Below, in pieces: positions 25,845 to 34,050 of a stretch of 64,000 nt of DNA. A program made the position numbers and the translations under genes. The stretch comes from Lysobacter_L cavernae. GTDB taxonomy: Bacteria > Pseudomonadota > Gammaproteobacteria > Xanthomonadales > Xanthomonadaceae. The stretch lies in NCBI RefSeq assembly GCF_042648505.1, contig NZ_JBHRXK010000009.1, positions 15,303 to 79,302 of the forward strand, written 5' to 3'. The notes under the pieces were generated by a model that was not told where the DNA came from, searched no databases, and was given only the letters and a program-made list of their open reading frames with translations. The number at the start of each line of letters is the position of its first letter. Position 1 is the stretch's first letter.

Positions 25845-26882
25845 TCAACCGCCCTCGGGGTTGAACCCGATCGTGCGGCGCGTCGTCACCGGCGCCCCCA
25901 CCGGCTGGAAGCGCCACTTGCGCACCGCATTGACCGCCTCGCGGTCAAACACACGCGCCGGGTTGGAGCGCACCACGCGCGCGGCGGTGACCGAGCCGTC
26001 GGTGCCGACGGTGAACTCGACCTGCACCTCGCCCGACTGGCCGGCGCGCAAGGCCTCCGGCGGATAACGCGGCGCCGGTGTCGATACCGCCCGCAGGTCG
26101 CTGGCGTTGGCGGTCGGCGATGCCGCCACCTGACGCTCGGCCGCGCGTTGCTCGGCCGCACGCTGTTCCGTGGCCCGCTGTTCGGCGGCGCGCTGCTCGG
26201 CGGCCTTCTCCGCCGCCTGCTTGCTGGCTGTTTCCTTCTCGTTGGCCTGTTGCGTGGCCAACTGCCTGGCGGCCTGATCCTGCTGCTTCTTCTGGTCCTC
26301 AAGGCGCTTCTTCTCGAGTTCGACCTGCCTCTTGGCCTCTTCCTCGGCGGTCAGCTGCTGCTGCGCCGCGCGCTTGCTCACCGCATCCTGCTGCGCGGTG
26401 ATGCTGCTCTTCAGGCGCGCCAGCGCCGGATGCTGGGCATCGGCCTTCTCCAGCAGCGCGGCCAGGCGCTGGGCTTCGCTGAAGTCCTCGCGGTTGACGC
26501 TCTGCTCGGTGGCGATGACCGTCATCGGCAGCAGGTCGGTCAGCGCGCTCGACACCGCCGCATCCCCCGGCGCCTTGTCGCGCAGCGCCAGGTAGTACTC
26601 GACCGCGTTGTCCTCGGCCGGTGCGTACAGGCGGTTCTCGCTGTAGGCCTTGCGGGCGGCCTCGCGCAGCTGGTCGGCGGTCATCGCCGTGACCTTGGCC
26701 GACACGGCGGTGTCCGCCGTCACCGCCGGCGCAGCAGCGGTGGCGACCGGGGCCGCCGCGCCTTCCTGCGCGGGCGGTTCTTTCTGGCAGGCGGCCAGCG
26801 CGCAGCCCAAGGCCAGCGCGACGGACCACTGCGATACCACGGACAGCCGGCGCGGACGCCGGGCTTTCGGATTTACGATCAT
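25845..26882 (-). CDS. TonB-domain lipoprotein with long coiled coil
   Basis: 345 residues. A signal with lipobox ALAAC suggests lipid anchoring. Residues about 55-165 are helical (DQLREAARKAYSENRLYAPAEDNAVEYYLALRDKAPGDAAV), about 165-255 a Gln/Glu/Ala/Lys coiled coil with repeated AAEQR heptads, and about 268-345 a TonB C-terminal domain (TPAPRYPPEALRAGQSGEVQVEFTVGTDGSV ... VRKWRFQPV). Classical TonB is anchored by a transmembrane helix and energised by ExbBD; this one is not, so it more likely bridges envelope layers or senses stress. The ATG at 26882 gives the lipoprotein signal; a start 10 codons upstream would spoil it. Confidence 0.82.
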   Translation of the reverse strand: MIVNPKARRPRRLSVVSQWSVALALGCALAACQKEPPAQEGAAAPVATAAAPAVTADTAVSAKVTAMTADQLREAARKAYSENRLYAPAEDNAVEYYLALRDKAPGDAAVSSALTDLLPMTVIATEQSVNREDFSEAQRLAALLEKADAQHPALARLKSSITAQQDAVSKRAAQQQLTAEEEAKRQVELEKKRLEDQKKQQDQAARQLATQQANEKETASKQAAEKAAEQRAAEQRATEQRAAEQRAAERQVAASPTANASDLRAVSTPAPRYPPEALRAGQSGEVQVEFTVGTDGSVTAARVVRSNPARVFDREAVNAVRKWRFQPVGAPVTTRRTIGFNPEGG

Positions 26883-27041
26883 TGGCAAAGCTCCCCTGAA
26901 GTGCGCTGTCACGAGCGCACGACACTTAAATCACGCCAGCGCACCGCGTTTGTCAAGCGGTCGACTGCGGAGCCTACCATCGACGCGGCCCCGTGCCGAA
27001 ACCCGCACGCGCGGCGCCCTGTTCCGTGCTGCCCCCGCGCG

Positions 27042-28397
27042 TCACTTGCCGATGCAGAAACTGGCGAAGATGTGCCCGAGCAGGTCATCGGCGCGGACCC
27101 GGCCGGTGATTTCGCCGAGGGCATCGTGGCCGGCGCGCAGCGCCTCGGCGGCGAGGTCGAGCACCTCGTGCTGCAGGTGCACGCGGGCGTCGTCGAGTTC
27201 GTCGCGGGCGCGCAGCAGGGCGTCGACGTGGCGCGTGCGGGCAGTGAACGCGCCGTCGGTCGCGTCACCGCCCGCGCCGAGGGCAAGCGTGCGCAGGCGG
27301 GCGTGCAGGGCCTCGAGCCCGGCGCCGGTGTGCACGGACACGCGCATCTCGTCCTCGCCCAGCACTACCTCGCCGGCGCCGCGGTCAGCGAGCAGGTCGG
27401 CCTTGTTGTGCAGCCACAACCGCTGCGGCACGTCGGCAATCGCCTCGGCCACGGCGGCGCGGCCGGCAGCCGGGTCGCGCGCGTCGAGCACGACGATCGC
27501 CAGGTCGGCGCGGGCGAGTTCGGCGTAGGCGCGGCGCATGCCCTCGCGCTCGATCGTGTCGCCGCCCTCGCGCAGGCCGGCGGTGTCGACCAGGGTCAGT
27601 TCGACGCCGTCGCTGCGGATGGTCTCGTGCAGCAGGTCGCGGGTGGTGCCGGCGATGTCGGTGACGATGGCGCGCTCGCTGCCGGCCAGGGCATTCAACA
27701 GCGAACTCTTGCCGGCGTTGGGCGGACCGACGATCACCGCGTGCAGGCCGTCGCGCAGGCGGCGGCCGCGTTCGGCCGCACTCAGCAGCGCGTCCAGGTC
27801 GTGGCCGAGCCGGTCGAAGCGCGCGCGCAGGGCGCCGCCGCCGAGCGTGTCGAGCGGCTCGTCGGCGAAGTCGATCGCGGCCTCGACGTGGACGCGGATC
27901 GCCAGCAGCTCGGCCGCGAGCGCCTCGACCCGGCGCGAGAATTCGCCGTCGAGCGCACGCCGCGCGGCGCGGGCGGCGCGGGCATCACCGGCCGCGATCA
28001 GGTCGGCCACCGCTTCGGCCTGGGCCAGGTCGAGGCGGCCTTCGAGGAAGGCGCGCTCGCTGAACTCGCCGGGACGGGCATGGCGCGCACCCAGCGCGAC
28101 GCAACGGGTGACCAGTTCGTGCAGCACCGCCGGACTGCCGTGCGCCTGCAGCTCGACCACGTCCTCGCCGGTATAGCTGGCCGGCCCGGCGAAGTACAGC
28201 GCGATGCCGTCGTCGAGCACCGCGCCGGCGGCATCGTGGAAACGCACGTGGTGGGCGTGGCGCGGCGTCAGCGCGCGCGCGCAGACCACTTCGGCGATCT
28301 CTTTCGCGCGCGGCCCCGACAGGCGCACGATGCCGACGCCGCCGGCGCCGGGCGCGGTGGCGATCGCGGCGATGGTGTCGCGGGCGATGTCGGTCAT
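27042..28397 (-). CDS. mnmE: tRNA uridine-5-carboxymethylaminomethyl GTPase MnmE
   Basis: 451 residues. N-terminal formyl-THF-binding domain (DTIAAIATAPGAGGVGIVRLSG), helical domain, and an inserted G domain with GPPNAGKSSLLNAL (G1), DIAGTTRD (G2), DTAGLREG (G3) and NKADL (G4). The C-terminus ends CIGK, carrying the functional Cys of the CxGK motif. With MnmG it modifies U34 of certain tRNAs. It is downstream of yidC on the same strand, the usual origin-proximal order, but separated from it by a strong terminator. Confidence 0.97.
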   Translation of the reverse strand: MTDIARDTIAAIATAPGAGGVGIVRLSGPRAKEIAEVVCARALTPRHAHHVRFHDAAGAVLDDGIALYFAGPASYTGEDVVELQAHGSPAVLHELVTRCVALGARHARPGEFSERAFLEGRLDLAQAEAVADLIAAGDARAARAARRALDGEFSRRVEALAAELLAIRVHVEAAIDFADEPLDTLGGGALRARFDRLGHDLDALLSAAERGRRLRDGLHAVIVGPPNAGKSSLLNALAGSERAIVTDIAGTTRDLLHETIRSDGVELTLVDTAGLREGGDTIEREGMRRAYAELARADLAIVVLDARDPAAGRAAVAEAIADVPQRLWLHNKADLLADRGAGEVVLGEDEMRVSVHTGAGLEALHARLRTLALGAGGDATDGAFTARTRHVDALLRARDELDDARVHLQHEVLDLAAEALRAGHDALGEITGRVRADDLLGHIFASFCIGK

Positions 28398-28448
28398 GGC
28401 GCGATGTTCGCAGATACGCGGTGGTGAAAACATGCAGTGCTGTAAGCA

Positions 28449-28474
28449 CGAAGCCCGCCGGAGGGCGGGCTTCG
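28449..28474 (-). terminator. Terminator-like hairpin after yidC
   Basis: CGAAGCCCGCC-GGAG-GGCGGGCTTCG, an 11-bp perfect stem 21 bp after the yidC stop, between yidC and mnmE. The T tract is short. Confidence 0.7.
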
Positions 28475-28495
28475 TCAAGTCGACACGGCCAAGGC

Positions 28496-30190
28496 TCAGG
28501 CCTTGGCCGGCGCCTCGCTGTAGCGCTTGACCATCCACCACTGCTGCAGCAGGCCCAGTGCGCCGTTGGTGATCCAGTACAGCACCAGGCCGGCCGGGAA
28601 GAACGCGAACATCACGCCGAACACCAGCGGCATGAACTGCATCATCTTGGCCTGCATCGGGTCCATGCCGGTGGTCGGGTTCAACTTCTGGGTGAACCAC
28701 ATCACCGCGATGTTGATCAGCGGCAGCACGAAGTACGGATCGCGCGCGGTCAGGTCCTGGATCCAGCCGATCCACGGCGTGTGGCGCAGCTCGACCGACT
28801 CCGACAGCATCCAGTACAGCGCCAGGAACACCGGCATCTGCAGCAGGATCGGGAAGCAACCACCGACCGGGTTGATCTTCTCTTTCTTGTACAGCTCCAT
28901 CATCGCCATCTGGAACTTCTGCTTGTCGTCGCCGTAGCGCTCCTTGAGCTGGGCGATGCGCGGCTGGAACTTGCGCATCTTCGCCATCGACTTGTATTGC
29001 GCCGCCGACAGCGGATACATCACCAGCTTCAGCAGGACCACCAGGCCGACGATCGCCCAGCCCCAGTTGCCGACCAGGCCATAGATCTTCTCCAGCACCC
29101 AGAACAGCCAACCGGCCAGGGTCGCCATCAGGCTGTAGCTGCTGAAGTCGACCGCGCGGTCCAGGCCGGGCACGCGCTGCGCCTCGATCTGCTTGACCAG
29201 CTTCGGGCCAACCCACAGCCGCGCTTCGGTCGTCGCGGTCGCGCCGGGGGCGACGTTGACACCCGGGCCGACCTCACGGATCAGGTACTGGCTGCCGCCG
29301 CTGCCGCTGGGCGTGGCCAGCGAGAAGGTGCTGACGTCGTTCGCACCCGGGATCCAGGCGGCGAAGAAGTGGTGCTGCAGCATGCCGATCCAGCCGCCGG
29401 TGACCTGCTTGTCGAGCGTGCCGTCGTCGGCGAAGTCCTCGTACTTGCGCTTCTCGTACTTGTCGGCGCTGGAGTACCAGGCCGCGCCCTGGAAGCTGTA
29501 GCTTTCCGCGCTCATCGGGCCGGACTTGACCAGCGCGCGCGGCACGCGGCTGAGCTGGCGGTAGACGAAGCCCTGCCACGGCGCGGTACCGGCGTTGACC
29601 ACGTCGTCGCGCACCTTCACCACGTAGTCGCCGCGGTGGAAGCGGTAGGTGCGGCGGATGGTGACGCCGTTGGCGCCGGTCCACACGAACGGCACTTCCA
29701 GCAGGTCGGTGCCCGGTGCCAGCGCGAAATCGTGCTGCGCGCCCTCTGGGCGGAAGCCCGACTCGTGGTTCGGCGCGGCACCGCCCTGGCTCACCCAGCC
29801 GCTCTGGGCGACGAAGTAGTTGCTCGGGTCCTGCGCGAACAGGCGCACCGGGGTAGTGCCGTCGGCCTCGTTCGGGTACTTGAGCAGGTCGGCCTGGCGC
29901 AGTTCGCCGCCGTCGAGCACGAGCTTGAGCACGTCGGTGGTGACGGTGACGGTCGGCGCGGTCGCGGCGGCGGCCGTCGCGGGCGCAGGCGCCGGTGCAG
30001 CCATCGCAGGAGCGCTCGGCACCGTCGGCAGGTTGCCGCCGGTCGTCGGGACCGTGCTGGCCGGTGTCGCGGCCGCCGCCGCACTGGTCGGCGCGGCTGC
30101 CGGCGCGGCCTGTTCCTTGCCCCACTCCATCCACAGCAGGGTCGCCACCATCAGCCAGGCGAAGATCAGGAAAACACGGGTCTGGTTCAT
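28496..30190 (-). CDS. yidC: Membrane protein insertase YidC
   Basis: 564 residues. N-terminal signal-anchor (VFLIFAWLMVATLLWMEW), an Ala/Pro-rich linker (about 28-85), the large periplasmic beta-sandwich domain, then the conserved insertase core from about residue 355 (LMATLAGWLFWVLEKIYGLVGNWGWAIVGLVVLLKLVMYPLSAAQYKSMAKMRKFQPRI). FPILLQMPVFLALYWMLSESVELRHTPWIGWI and FFPAGLVLYWITNG complete the family pattern. It inserts inner-membrane proteins alone or with SecYEG. The start lies 15 bp after the rnpA stop; no yidD is present between them. Confidence 0.97.
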   Translation of the reverse strand: MNQTRVFLIFAWLMVATLLWMEWGKEQAAPAAAPTSAAAAATPASTVPTTGGNLPTVPSAPAMAAPAPAPATAAAATAPTVTVTTDVLKLVLDGGELRQADLLKYPNEADGTTPVRLFAQDPSNYFVAQSGWVSQGGAAPNHESGFRPEGAQHDFALAPGTDLLEVPFVWTGANGVTIRRTYRFHRGDYVVKVRDDVVNAGTAPWQGFVYRQLSRVPRALVKSGPMSAESYSFQGAAWYSSADKYEKRKYEDFADDGTLDKQVTGGWIGMLQHHFFAAWIPGANDVSTFSLATPSGSGGSQYLIREVGPGVNVAPGATATTEARLWVGPKLVKQIEAQRVPGLDRAVDFSSYSLMATLAGWLFWVLEKIYGLVGNWGWAIVGLVVLLKLVMYPLSAAQYKSMAKMRKFQPRIAQLKERYGDDKQKFQMAMMELYKKEKINPVGGCFPILLQMPVFLALYWMLSESVELRHTPWIGWIQDLTARDPYFVLPLINIAVMWFTQKLNPTTGMDPMQAKMMQFMPLVFGVMFAFFPAGLVLYWITNGALGLLQQWWMVKRYSEAPAKA

Positions 30191-30205
30191 GGGCGACAGG
30201 CAGGC

Positions 30206-30652
30206 TCAGCCAGGACGCGAGTCCGGCGTTGGGGCGGAAGGGGAAGCGGCCGGCATTGTGCCGGGCGCCGCAGTCGGGGGCAACGCAGTCGGGGGCAACG
30301 CAGGTGCGGGCAAGGCGCCGGCACGCTGGAGCAGACCACGCAGGGCCGCCGCGAGTTCCGCGCCGGTGCAGCGCGCAGCCGCAGGCCGGGCCACCACGAC
30401 GTAGTCGCCCGGGGCCAGGTCATGGCGAAGATGGCGGAAGGTCTCGCGCAGCGCGCGCTTGATGCGGTTGCGGCCGACCGCATGCGGATCGACCTTGCGC
30501 GACACGGCCAAGCCAAGCCGCGGCGCGGCGTCGCCGGACTGCCAATGCAGTGCCAACACGGGCAACGCGACGCGTCGGCCTTGCTGGAAGATGCGATCGA
30601 AATCGGAACGCGCGCGCACCCGCGCGGTGCGCGGGAAGCGGGTCGATATCAT
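30206..30652 (-). CDS. rnpA: Ribonuclease P protein component with extended C-terminus
   Basis: 148 residues. The RnpA core (about 1-110) has RVRARSDFDRIFQQGRR, LGLAVSRKVDPHAVGRNRIKRALRETFRHL (the RNR basic helix that binds RNase P RNA) and GDYVVVARPAA. About 35 Ala/Pro/Thr residues follow (APALPPTALPPTAAPGT) that the family does not need. The protein assists the catalytic RNA in 5' processing of tRNAs. It is 52 bp downstream of rpmH and 15 bp upstream of yidC in one operon. Confidence 0.95.
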   Translation of the reverse strand: MISTRFPRTARVRARSDFDRIFQQGRRVALPVLALHWQSGDAAPRLGLAVSRKVDPHAVGRNRIKRALRETFRHLRHDLAPGDYVVVARPAAARCTGAELAAALRGLLQRAGALPAPALPPTALPPTAAPGTMPAASPSAPTPDSRPG

Positions 30653-30704
30653 GACGGGGTACCGGCGGATGCCGGTCGGCCGCACGGGGCGGCCGCAGCC
30701 AAGC

Positions 30705-30845
30705 TTAGGCGCAGAGACGCTTGCGGCCCTTGGCGCGACGACGGGCAAGAATCTTGCGGCCATCGGCGGTCGCCATGCGGGCACGGAAGCCGTGGTCGCG
30801 CTTGCGCTTGAGGTTGCTGGGCTGGTAGGTGCGCTTGGTGGCCAT
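30705..30845 (-). CDS. rpmH: 50S ribosomal protein L34
   Basis: 46 residues, MATKRTYQPSNLKRKRDHGF then RARMATADGRKILARRRAKG and RKRLCA. This is a full-length L34, almost entirely conserved. First gene of the rpmH-rnpA-yidC operon, with a good sigma-70 promoter 37 bp upstream of its start. Confidence 0.98.
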   Translation of the reverse strand: MATKRTYQPSNLKRKRDHGFRARMATADGRKILARRRAKGRKRLCA

Positions 30846-31239
30846 GGTCCGGCTCTGCGTAAACGTCGTAGAAGACCGGCGATTCTAGCGGGGCATTGCG
30901 GTTCGGGTCAACTGCGCGCCCGATCCACTCGACAGCCGCGCTTCTCAGCCCCTGAGTCAGGGGCGATTCGCGCGCAGCGCGAATGGGGTGTGGATGCACA
31001 GACACGGGGCCCGAGGTTTGCGGTGCAAACCTTGGGGGGCATGCCCGCGAATGCGGGCATGCCCTGTGGACTAACCTGTACATGCCCCTGTGGACAAGTC
31101 CTGTTCCACACCGGATCGCGGTGATAGTCTGACCGCCTCCCCCGCCCCGTTCGCCGCGATGTCCCACATCGCGCGGCCGGCCGCTTTTCGCCTGCCGCGC
31201 CGCTGCTCGGCGGCCGCACAAAGAAGACGCTCTGACCCG
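30846..31239. other. rpmH-dnaA intergenic region with DnaA-box-like sites
   Basis: 394 bp. Besides the rpmH promoter it holds a perfect palindrome around GCATGCCCGC/GCGGGCATGC (31039-31062). Two DnaA-box-like 9-mers lie on the minus strand: TGTGGACTA (31065-31073) and TGTGGACAA (31089-31097, the complement of TTGTCCACA). These may serve dnaA autoregulation or be part of the origin. Confidence 0.6.
30882..30911 (-). promoter_or_regulatory. Sigma-70 promoter of rpmH
   Basis: On the minus strand TTGACC (-35, 30906-30911) and TAGAAT (-10, 30882-30887) are separated by 18 bp, giving a 5' leader of about 30 bases before the rpmH ATG. Confidence 0.8.
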
Positions 31240-32571
31240 ATGGATGCTTGGCCCCGCTGCCTCGAACGCCTTGAAGCCGAACTGCCGGCCGAAGATGTCC
31301 ACACCTGGCTCAAGCCGCTGCAGGCCTCGCGCCGCGACGACACCACCGTGCTGTACGCGCCCAACGCCTTCGTGGTCGAGCACGTGCGCGAACGCTACCT
31401 CGCCCGCATCCGCGAGCTGCTGGTGCATTTCGCCGGCACCGGCGAGGTCAGCCTCGAAATCGGCTCGCTGCCGCGGGCGGCCGTGCCGGCCCCGATCAGC
31501 GACCTGCCGGCCCCGCGCATGGGCACGGCCGTGCCGTCCGAGCCGTTCCACGGCAACCTCGACAGCCACTACAGCTTCGACAACTTCGTCGAGGGTCGCA
31601 GCAACCAGCTCGGCCGCGCCGCCGCCTGGCAGGCCGCGCTCAAGCCCGGCGACCGCGCCCACAACCCGCTGCTGCTGTACGGCGGCACCGGCCTGGGCAA
31701 GACCCACCTGATGTTCGCCGCCGGCAACGCCATGCGCGCGGCCAACCCGGCGATGCGGGTGATGTACCTGCGCAGCGAGCAGTTCTTCAGCGCGATGATG
31801 AAGGCGCTGCAGGACAAGGCGATGGACCAGTTCAAGCGCCAGTTCCAGCAGGTCGACGCGCTGCTGATCGACGACATCCAGTTTTTCGCCGGCAAGGACC
31901 GCACCCAGGAGGAGTTTTTCCACACCTTCAACGCGCTGTTCGACGGCAAGCAGCAGATCATCCTGACCTGCGACCGCTACCCGCGCGAGGTCGAGGGCCT
32001 GGAGCCGCGCCTGAAATCGCGCCTGGCCTGGGGCCTGAGCGTGGCGATCGAGCCGCCCGACTTCGAGACCCGCGCCCAGATCGTGCTGTCCAAGGCGCGC
32101 GAGCGCGGCGCCAACATCCCCGAGGACGTGGCCTTCCTGCTCGCCAAGAAGATGCGCAGCAACGTGCGCGACCTCGAGGGCGCCCTCAACACCCTGGCCG
32201 CCCGCGCCAACTTCACCGGTCGCGCAATCACCCCCGAGTTCGCCCAGGAAACCCTGCGCGACCTGCTGCGCGCGCAGCAGCAGGCGATCGGCATCCCCAA
32301 CATCCAGAAGATCGTGGCCGACTACTACGGCCTGCAGATCAAGGACCTGCTGTCCAAGCGCCGCACGCGTTCGCTGGCGCGGCCGCGGCAGATGGCGATG
32401 GCGCTGACCAAGGAACTGACCGAACACAGCCTGCCCGAGATCGGCGACGCCTTCGCCGGCCGCGACCACACCACCGTGCTGCACGCCTGCCGGCAGATCC
32501 GCACCTTGATGGAGACCGACGGCAAGCTGCGCGAGGACTGGGACAAGTTGATCCGCAAACTCAGCGAGTGA
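31240..32571 (+). CDS. dnaA: Chromosomal replication initiator protein DnaA
   Basis: 443 residues. Domain I (1-75, WPRCLERLEAELPAEDVHTWLKPLQA), a short variable domain II, AAA+ domain III with Walker A GGTGLGKTH (148-156) and Walker B LLIDDIQFFAGK, and domain IV with the DnaA-box-binding signature FAGRDHTTVLHACRQI. It binds DnaA boxes and opens the origin. The ATG at 31240 gives the usual N-terminus; upstream in-frame sequence overlaps the DnaA-box region. Followed by a candidate oriC and dnaN. Confidence 0.98.
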   Translation: MDAWPRCLERLEAELPAEDVHTWLKPLQASRRDDTTVLYAPNAFVVEHVRERYLARIRELLVHFAGTGEVSLEIGSLPRAAVPAPISDLPAPRMGTAVPSEPFHGNLDSHYSFDNFVEGRSNQLGRAAAWQAALKPGDRAHNPLLLYGGTGLGKTHLMFAAGNAMRAANPAMRVMYLRSEQFFSAMMKALQDKAMDQFKRQFQQVDALLIDDIQFFAGKDRTQEEFFHTFNALFDGKQQIILTCDRYPREVEGLEPRLKSRLAWGLSVAIEPPDFETRAQIVLSKARERGANIPEDVAFLLAKKMRSNVRDLEGALNTLAARANFTGRAITPEFAQETLRDLLRAQQQAIGIPNIQKIVADYYGLQIKDLLSKRRTRSLARPRQMAMALTKELTEHSLPEIGDAFAGRDHTTVLHACRQIRTLMETDGKLREDWDKLIRKLSE

Positions 32572-32867
32572 GCGGCCACCGACGGCGCCACGACTGGACG
32601 GCGGCGGCACTTATCCGCAAGCTCGGCCAACAAGCGGTGCACGGCCCGGGCACAAGCTGTGGACAGATCGGCGTCGGCACCAGTGCTGTAAAGTTGTCCA
32701 CAGATTGTCCGTGGCTTGCAAGACCGGTTTTACCGAAGTTTTCACGGCAGTAAAATCCTTGATATTCAAAAGCTTGAGTTGGTTTTCCCGGATTTCGGGC
32801 GACACCATCACCACCATGCTTTTGATTTATTCCACACCTTAGTAATGGCAAGGGGACGGGGTTCCGC
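32572..32867. other. dnaA-dnaN intergenic region, candidate oriC
   Basis: Clustered DnaA-box-like sites: TTATCCGCA (32611-32619), TGTGGACAG (32658-32666), TTGTCCACA (32694-32702) and TTGTCCGTG (32705-32713). They are followed by a stretch clearly richer in A/T than its surroundings (about 32735-32850, including AAAATCCTTGATATTCAAAAG and TTTTGATTTATTCCACA), which could be the unwinding element. Gene polarity diverges around dnaA. Confidence 0.7.
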
Positions 32868-33968
32868 ATGCGTTTCAGCCTCCAACGCGAAGTGTTTCTC
32901 AAGCCGCTCGCGCAAGTCGTCAATGTCGTCGAGCGCCGCCAGACCTTGCCGGTCCTGGCCAACCTGCTGGTCCAGGTCAAGGACGGGCAGCTGTCGCTGA
33001 CCGGCACCGACCTCGAGGTCGAGATGGTCTCTCGCGTCATGGTCGATGACGCGCAGGACGGCGAAACCACGATCCCGGCGCGCAAGCTGTTCGAGATCGT
33101 TCGCGCCCTGCCCGACGGCAGCAAGGTCACGGTCTCGCAGACCGCCGACAAGATCAGCGTGCAGGCCGGGCGTTCGCGCTTCACCTTGGCCAGCCTGCCG
33201 GCCAACGACTTCCCGTCGATCGACGAGGTCGAGGCCACCGAGCGCGTGCGCGTGCCGGAAGCGGCGCTGAAGGAACTGATCGAACGCACTGCGTTCGCGA
33301 TGGCCCAGCAGGACGTGCGCTACTACCTCAACGGCCTGCTGTTTGACCTGCGCGAAACCAGCCTGCGCTGCGTCGCCACCGACGGGCACCGACTGGCGCT
33401 GTGCGAGGCCGACTACGAGGGCAGCGCCCAGACCAAGCGCCAGATCATCGTGCCGCGCAAAGGCGTGCAGGAGCTGCAGCGCCTGCTCGAAGGCGGCGAA
33501 CGCGAGCTCGAGCTGGAAATGGGCCGAGGCCACATCCGCGTCAAGCGCGACGACGTGACCTTCACCAGCAAGCTCATCGACGGCCGTTTCCCCGATTACG
33601 AGGCGGTGATCCCGATCGGCGCCGACCGCGAGGTGCGGATCGAGCGTGAAGCCCTGCGCGCCTCGCTGCAGCGCGCCGCGATCCTGTCGAACGAGAAGTA
33701 CCGCGGCGTCCGCATCGAGGTGTCGCCGGGCCAGCTCAAGATCAGCGCGCACAACCCGGAGCAGGAAGAAGCGCAGGAGGAAGTCGAGGCCGACACCAAG
33801 GTCGATGACCTGGCGGTGGGCTTCAACGTCAACTACCTGCTCGACGCCCTCACCGCCCTCAAGGACGAGCACGTGGTGATCGCCCTGCGCGACGCCAACT
33901 CCTCGGCCCTGGTGCGCGAGGCCGCCAACGACCGCTGCCGCCACGTGGTGATGCCGCTGCGCCTGTGA
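32868..33968 (+). CDS. dnaN: DNA polymerase III beta sliding clamp
   Basis: 366 residues, the normal length. Three clamp domains, starting MRFSLQREVFLKPLAQVVNVVERRQTLPVLANLLV and ending NDRCRHVVMPLRL, the usual C-terminal pocket for clamp-binding peptides. Characteristic segments include LFEIVRALPDGSKV, ATDGHRLALCEADYEG and NEKYRGVRIEVSPGQLKISAHNPEQEEAQEE. Forms the dimeric ring that tethers polymerase III. A parS-like palindrome starts at the base after its stop codon. Confidence 0.98.
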   Translation: MRFSLQREVFLKPLAQVVNVVERRQTLPVLANLLVQVKDGQLSLTGTDLEVEMVSRVMVDDAQDGETTIPARKLFEIVRALPDGSKVTVSQTADKISVQAGRSRFTLASLPANDFPSIDEVEATERVRVPEAALKELIERTAFAMAQQDVRYYLNGLLFDLRETSLRCVATDGHRLALCEADYEGSAQTKRQIIVPRKGVQELQRLLEGGERELELEMGRGHIRVKRDDVTFTSKLIDGRFPDYEAVIPIGADREVRIEREALRASLQRAAILSNEKYRGVRIEVSPGQLKISAHNPEQEEAQEEVEADTKVDDLAVGFNVNYLLDALTALKDEHVVIALRDANSSALVREAANDRCRHVVMPLRL

Positions 33969-33984
33969 TGTTCCACGTGGAACC
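33969..33984. promoter_or_regulatory. parS-like centromere site 1, dnaN-recF gap
   Basis: TGTTCCACGTGGAACC; the 14-bp core GTTCCACGTGGAAC is a perfect palindrome and matches the parS form used by Pseudomonas ParB. Located directly after the dnaN stop. Confidence 0.85.
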
Positions 33985-33987
33985 ACG

Positions 33988-33996
33988 TTATCCACA
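33988..33996 (+). promoter_or_regulatory. Consensus DnaA box
   Basis: TTATCCACA, the perfect consensus, four bases after parS site 1 in the dnaN-recF gap. Confidence 0.75.
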
Positions 33997-34020
33997 AACG
34001 CCCGGCCCCGCCGGGCGTTT
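33996..34020. terminator. Terminator-like hairpin between dnaN and recF
   Basis: AAACGCCCGG-CCCCG-CCGGGCGTTT, a 10-bp perfect stem with flanking A and T runs. It may attenuate transcription from dnaN into recF. Confidence 0.65.
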
Positions 34021-34050
34021 CGTTTGGGGCCTCCCGTAGACTTGAGCGCA

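Noticed and set aside
25752..28427. Rightward open frame of about 890 codons opposite the TonB-domain lipoprotein and mnmE
   Set aside because: It mirrors two well-supported genes on the other strand and has no recognisable protein features.
28421..30811. Rightward open frame of about 800 codons opposite yidC and rnpA
   Set aside because: Antisense shadow; composition is His/Gln/Arg-rich and crosses three certain genes.
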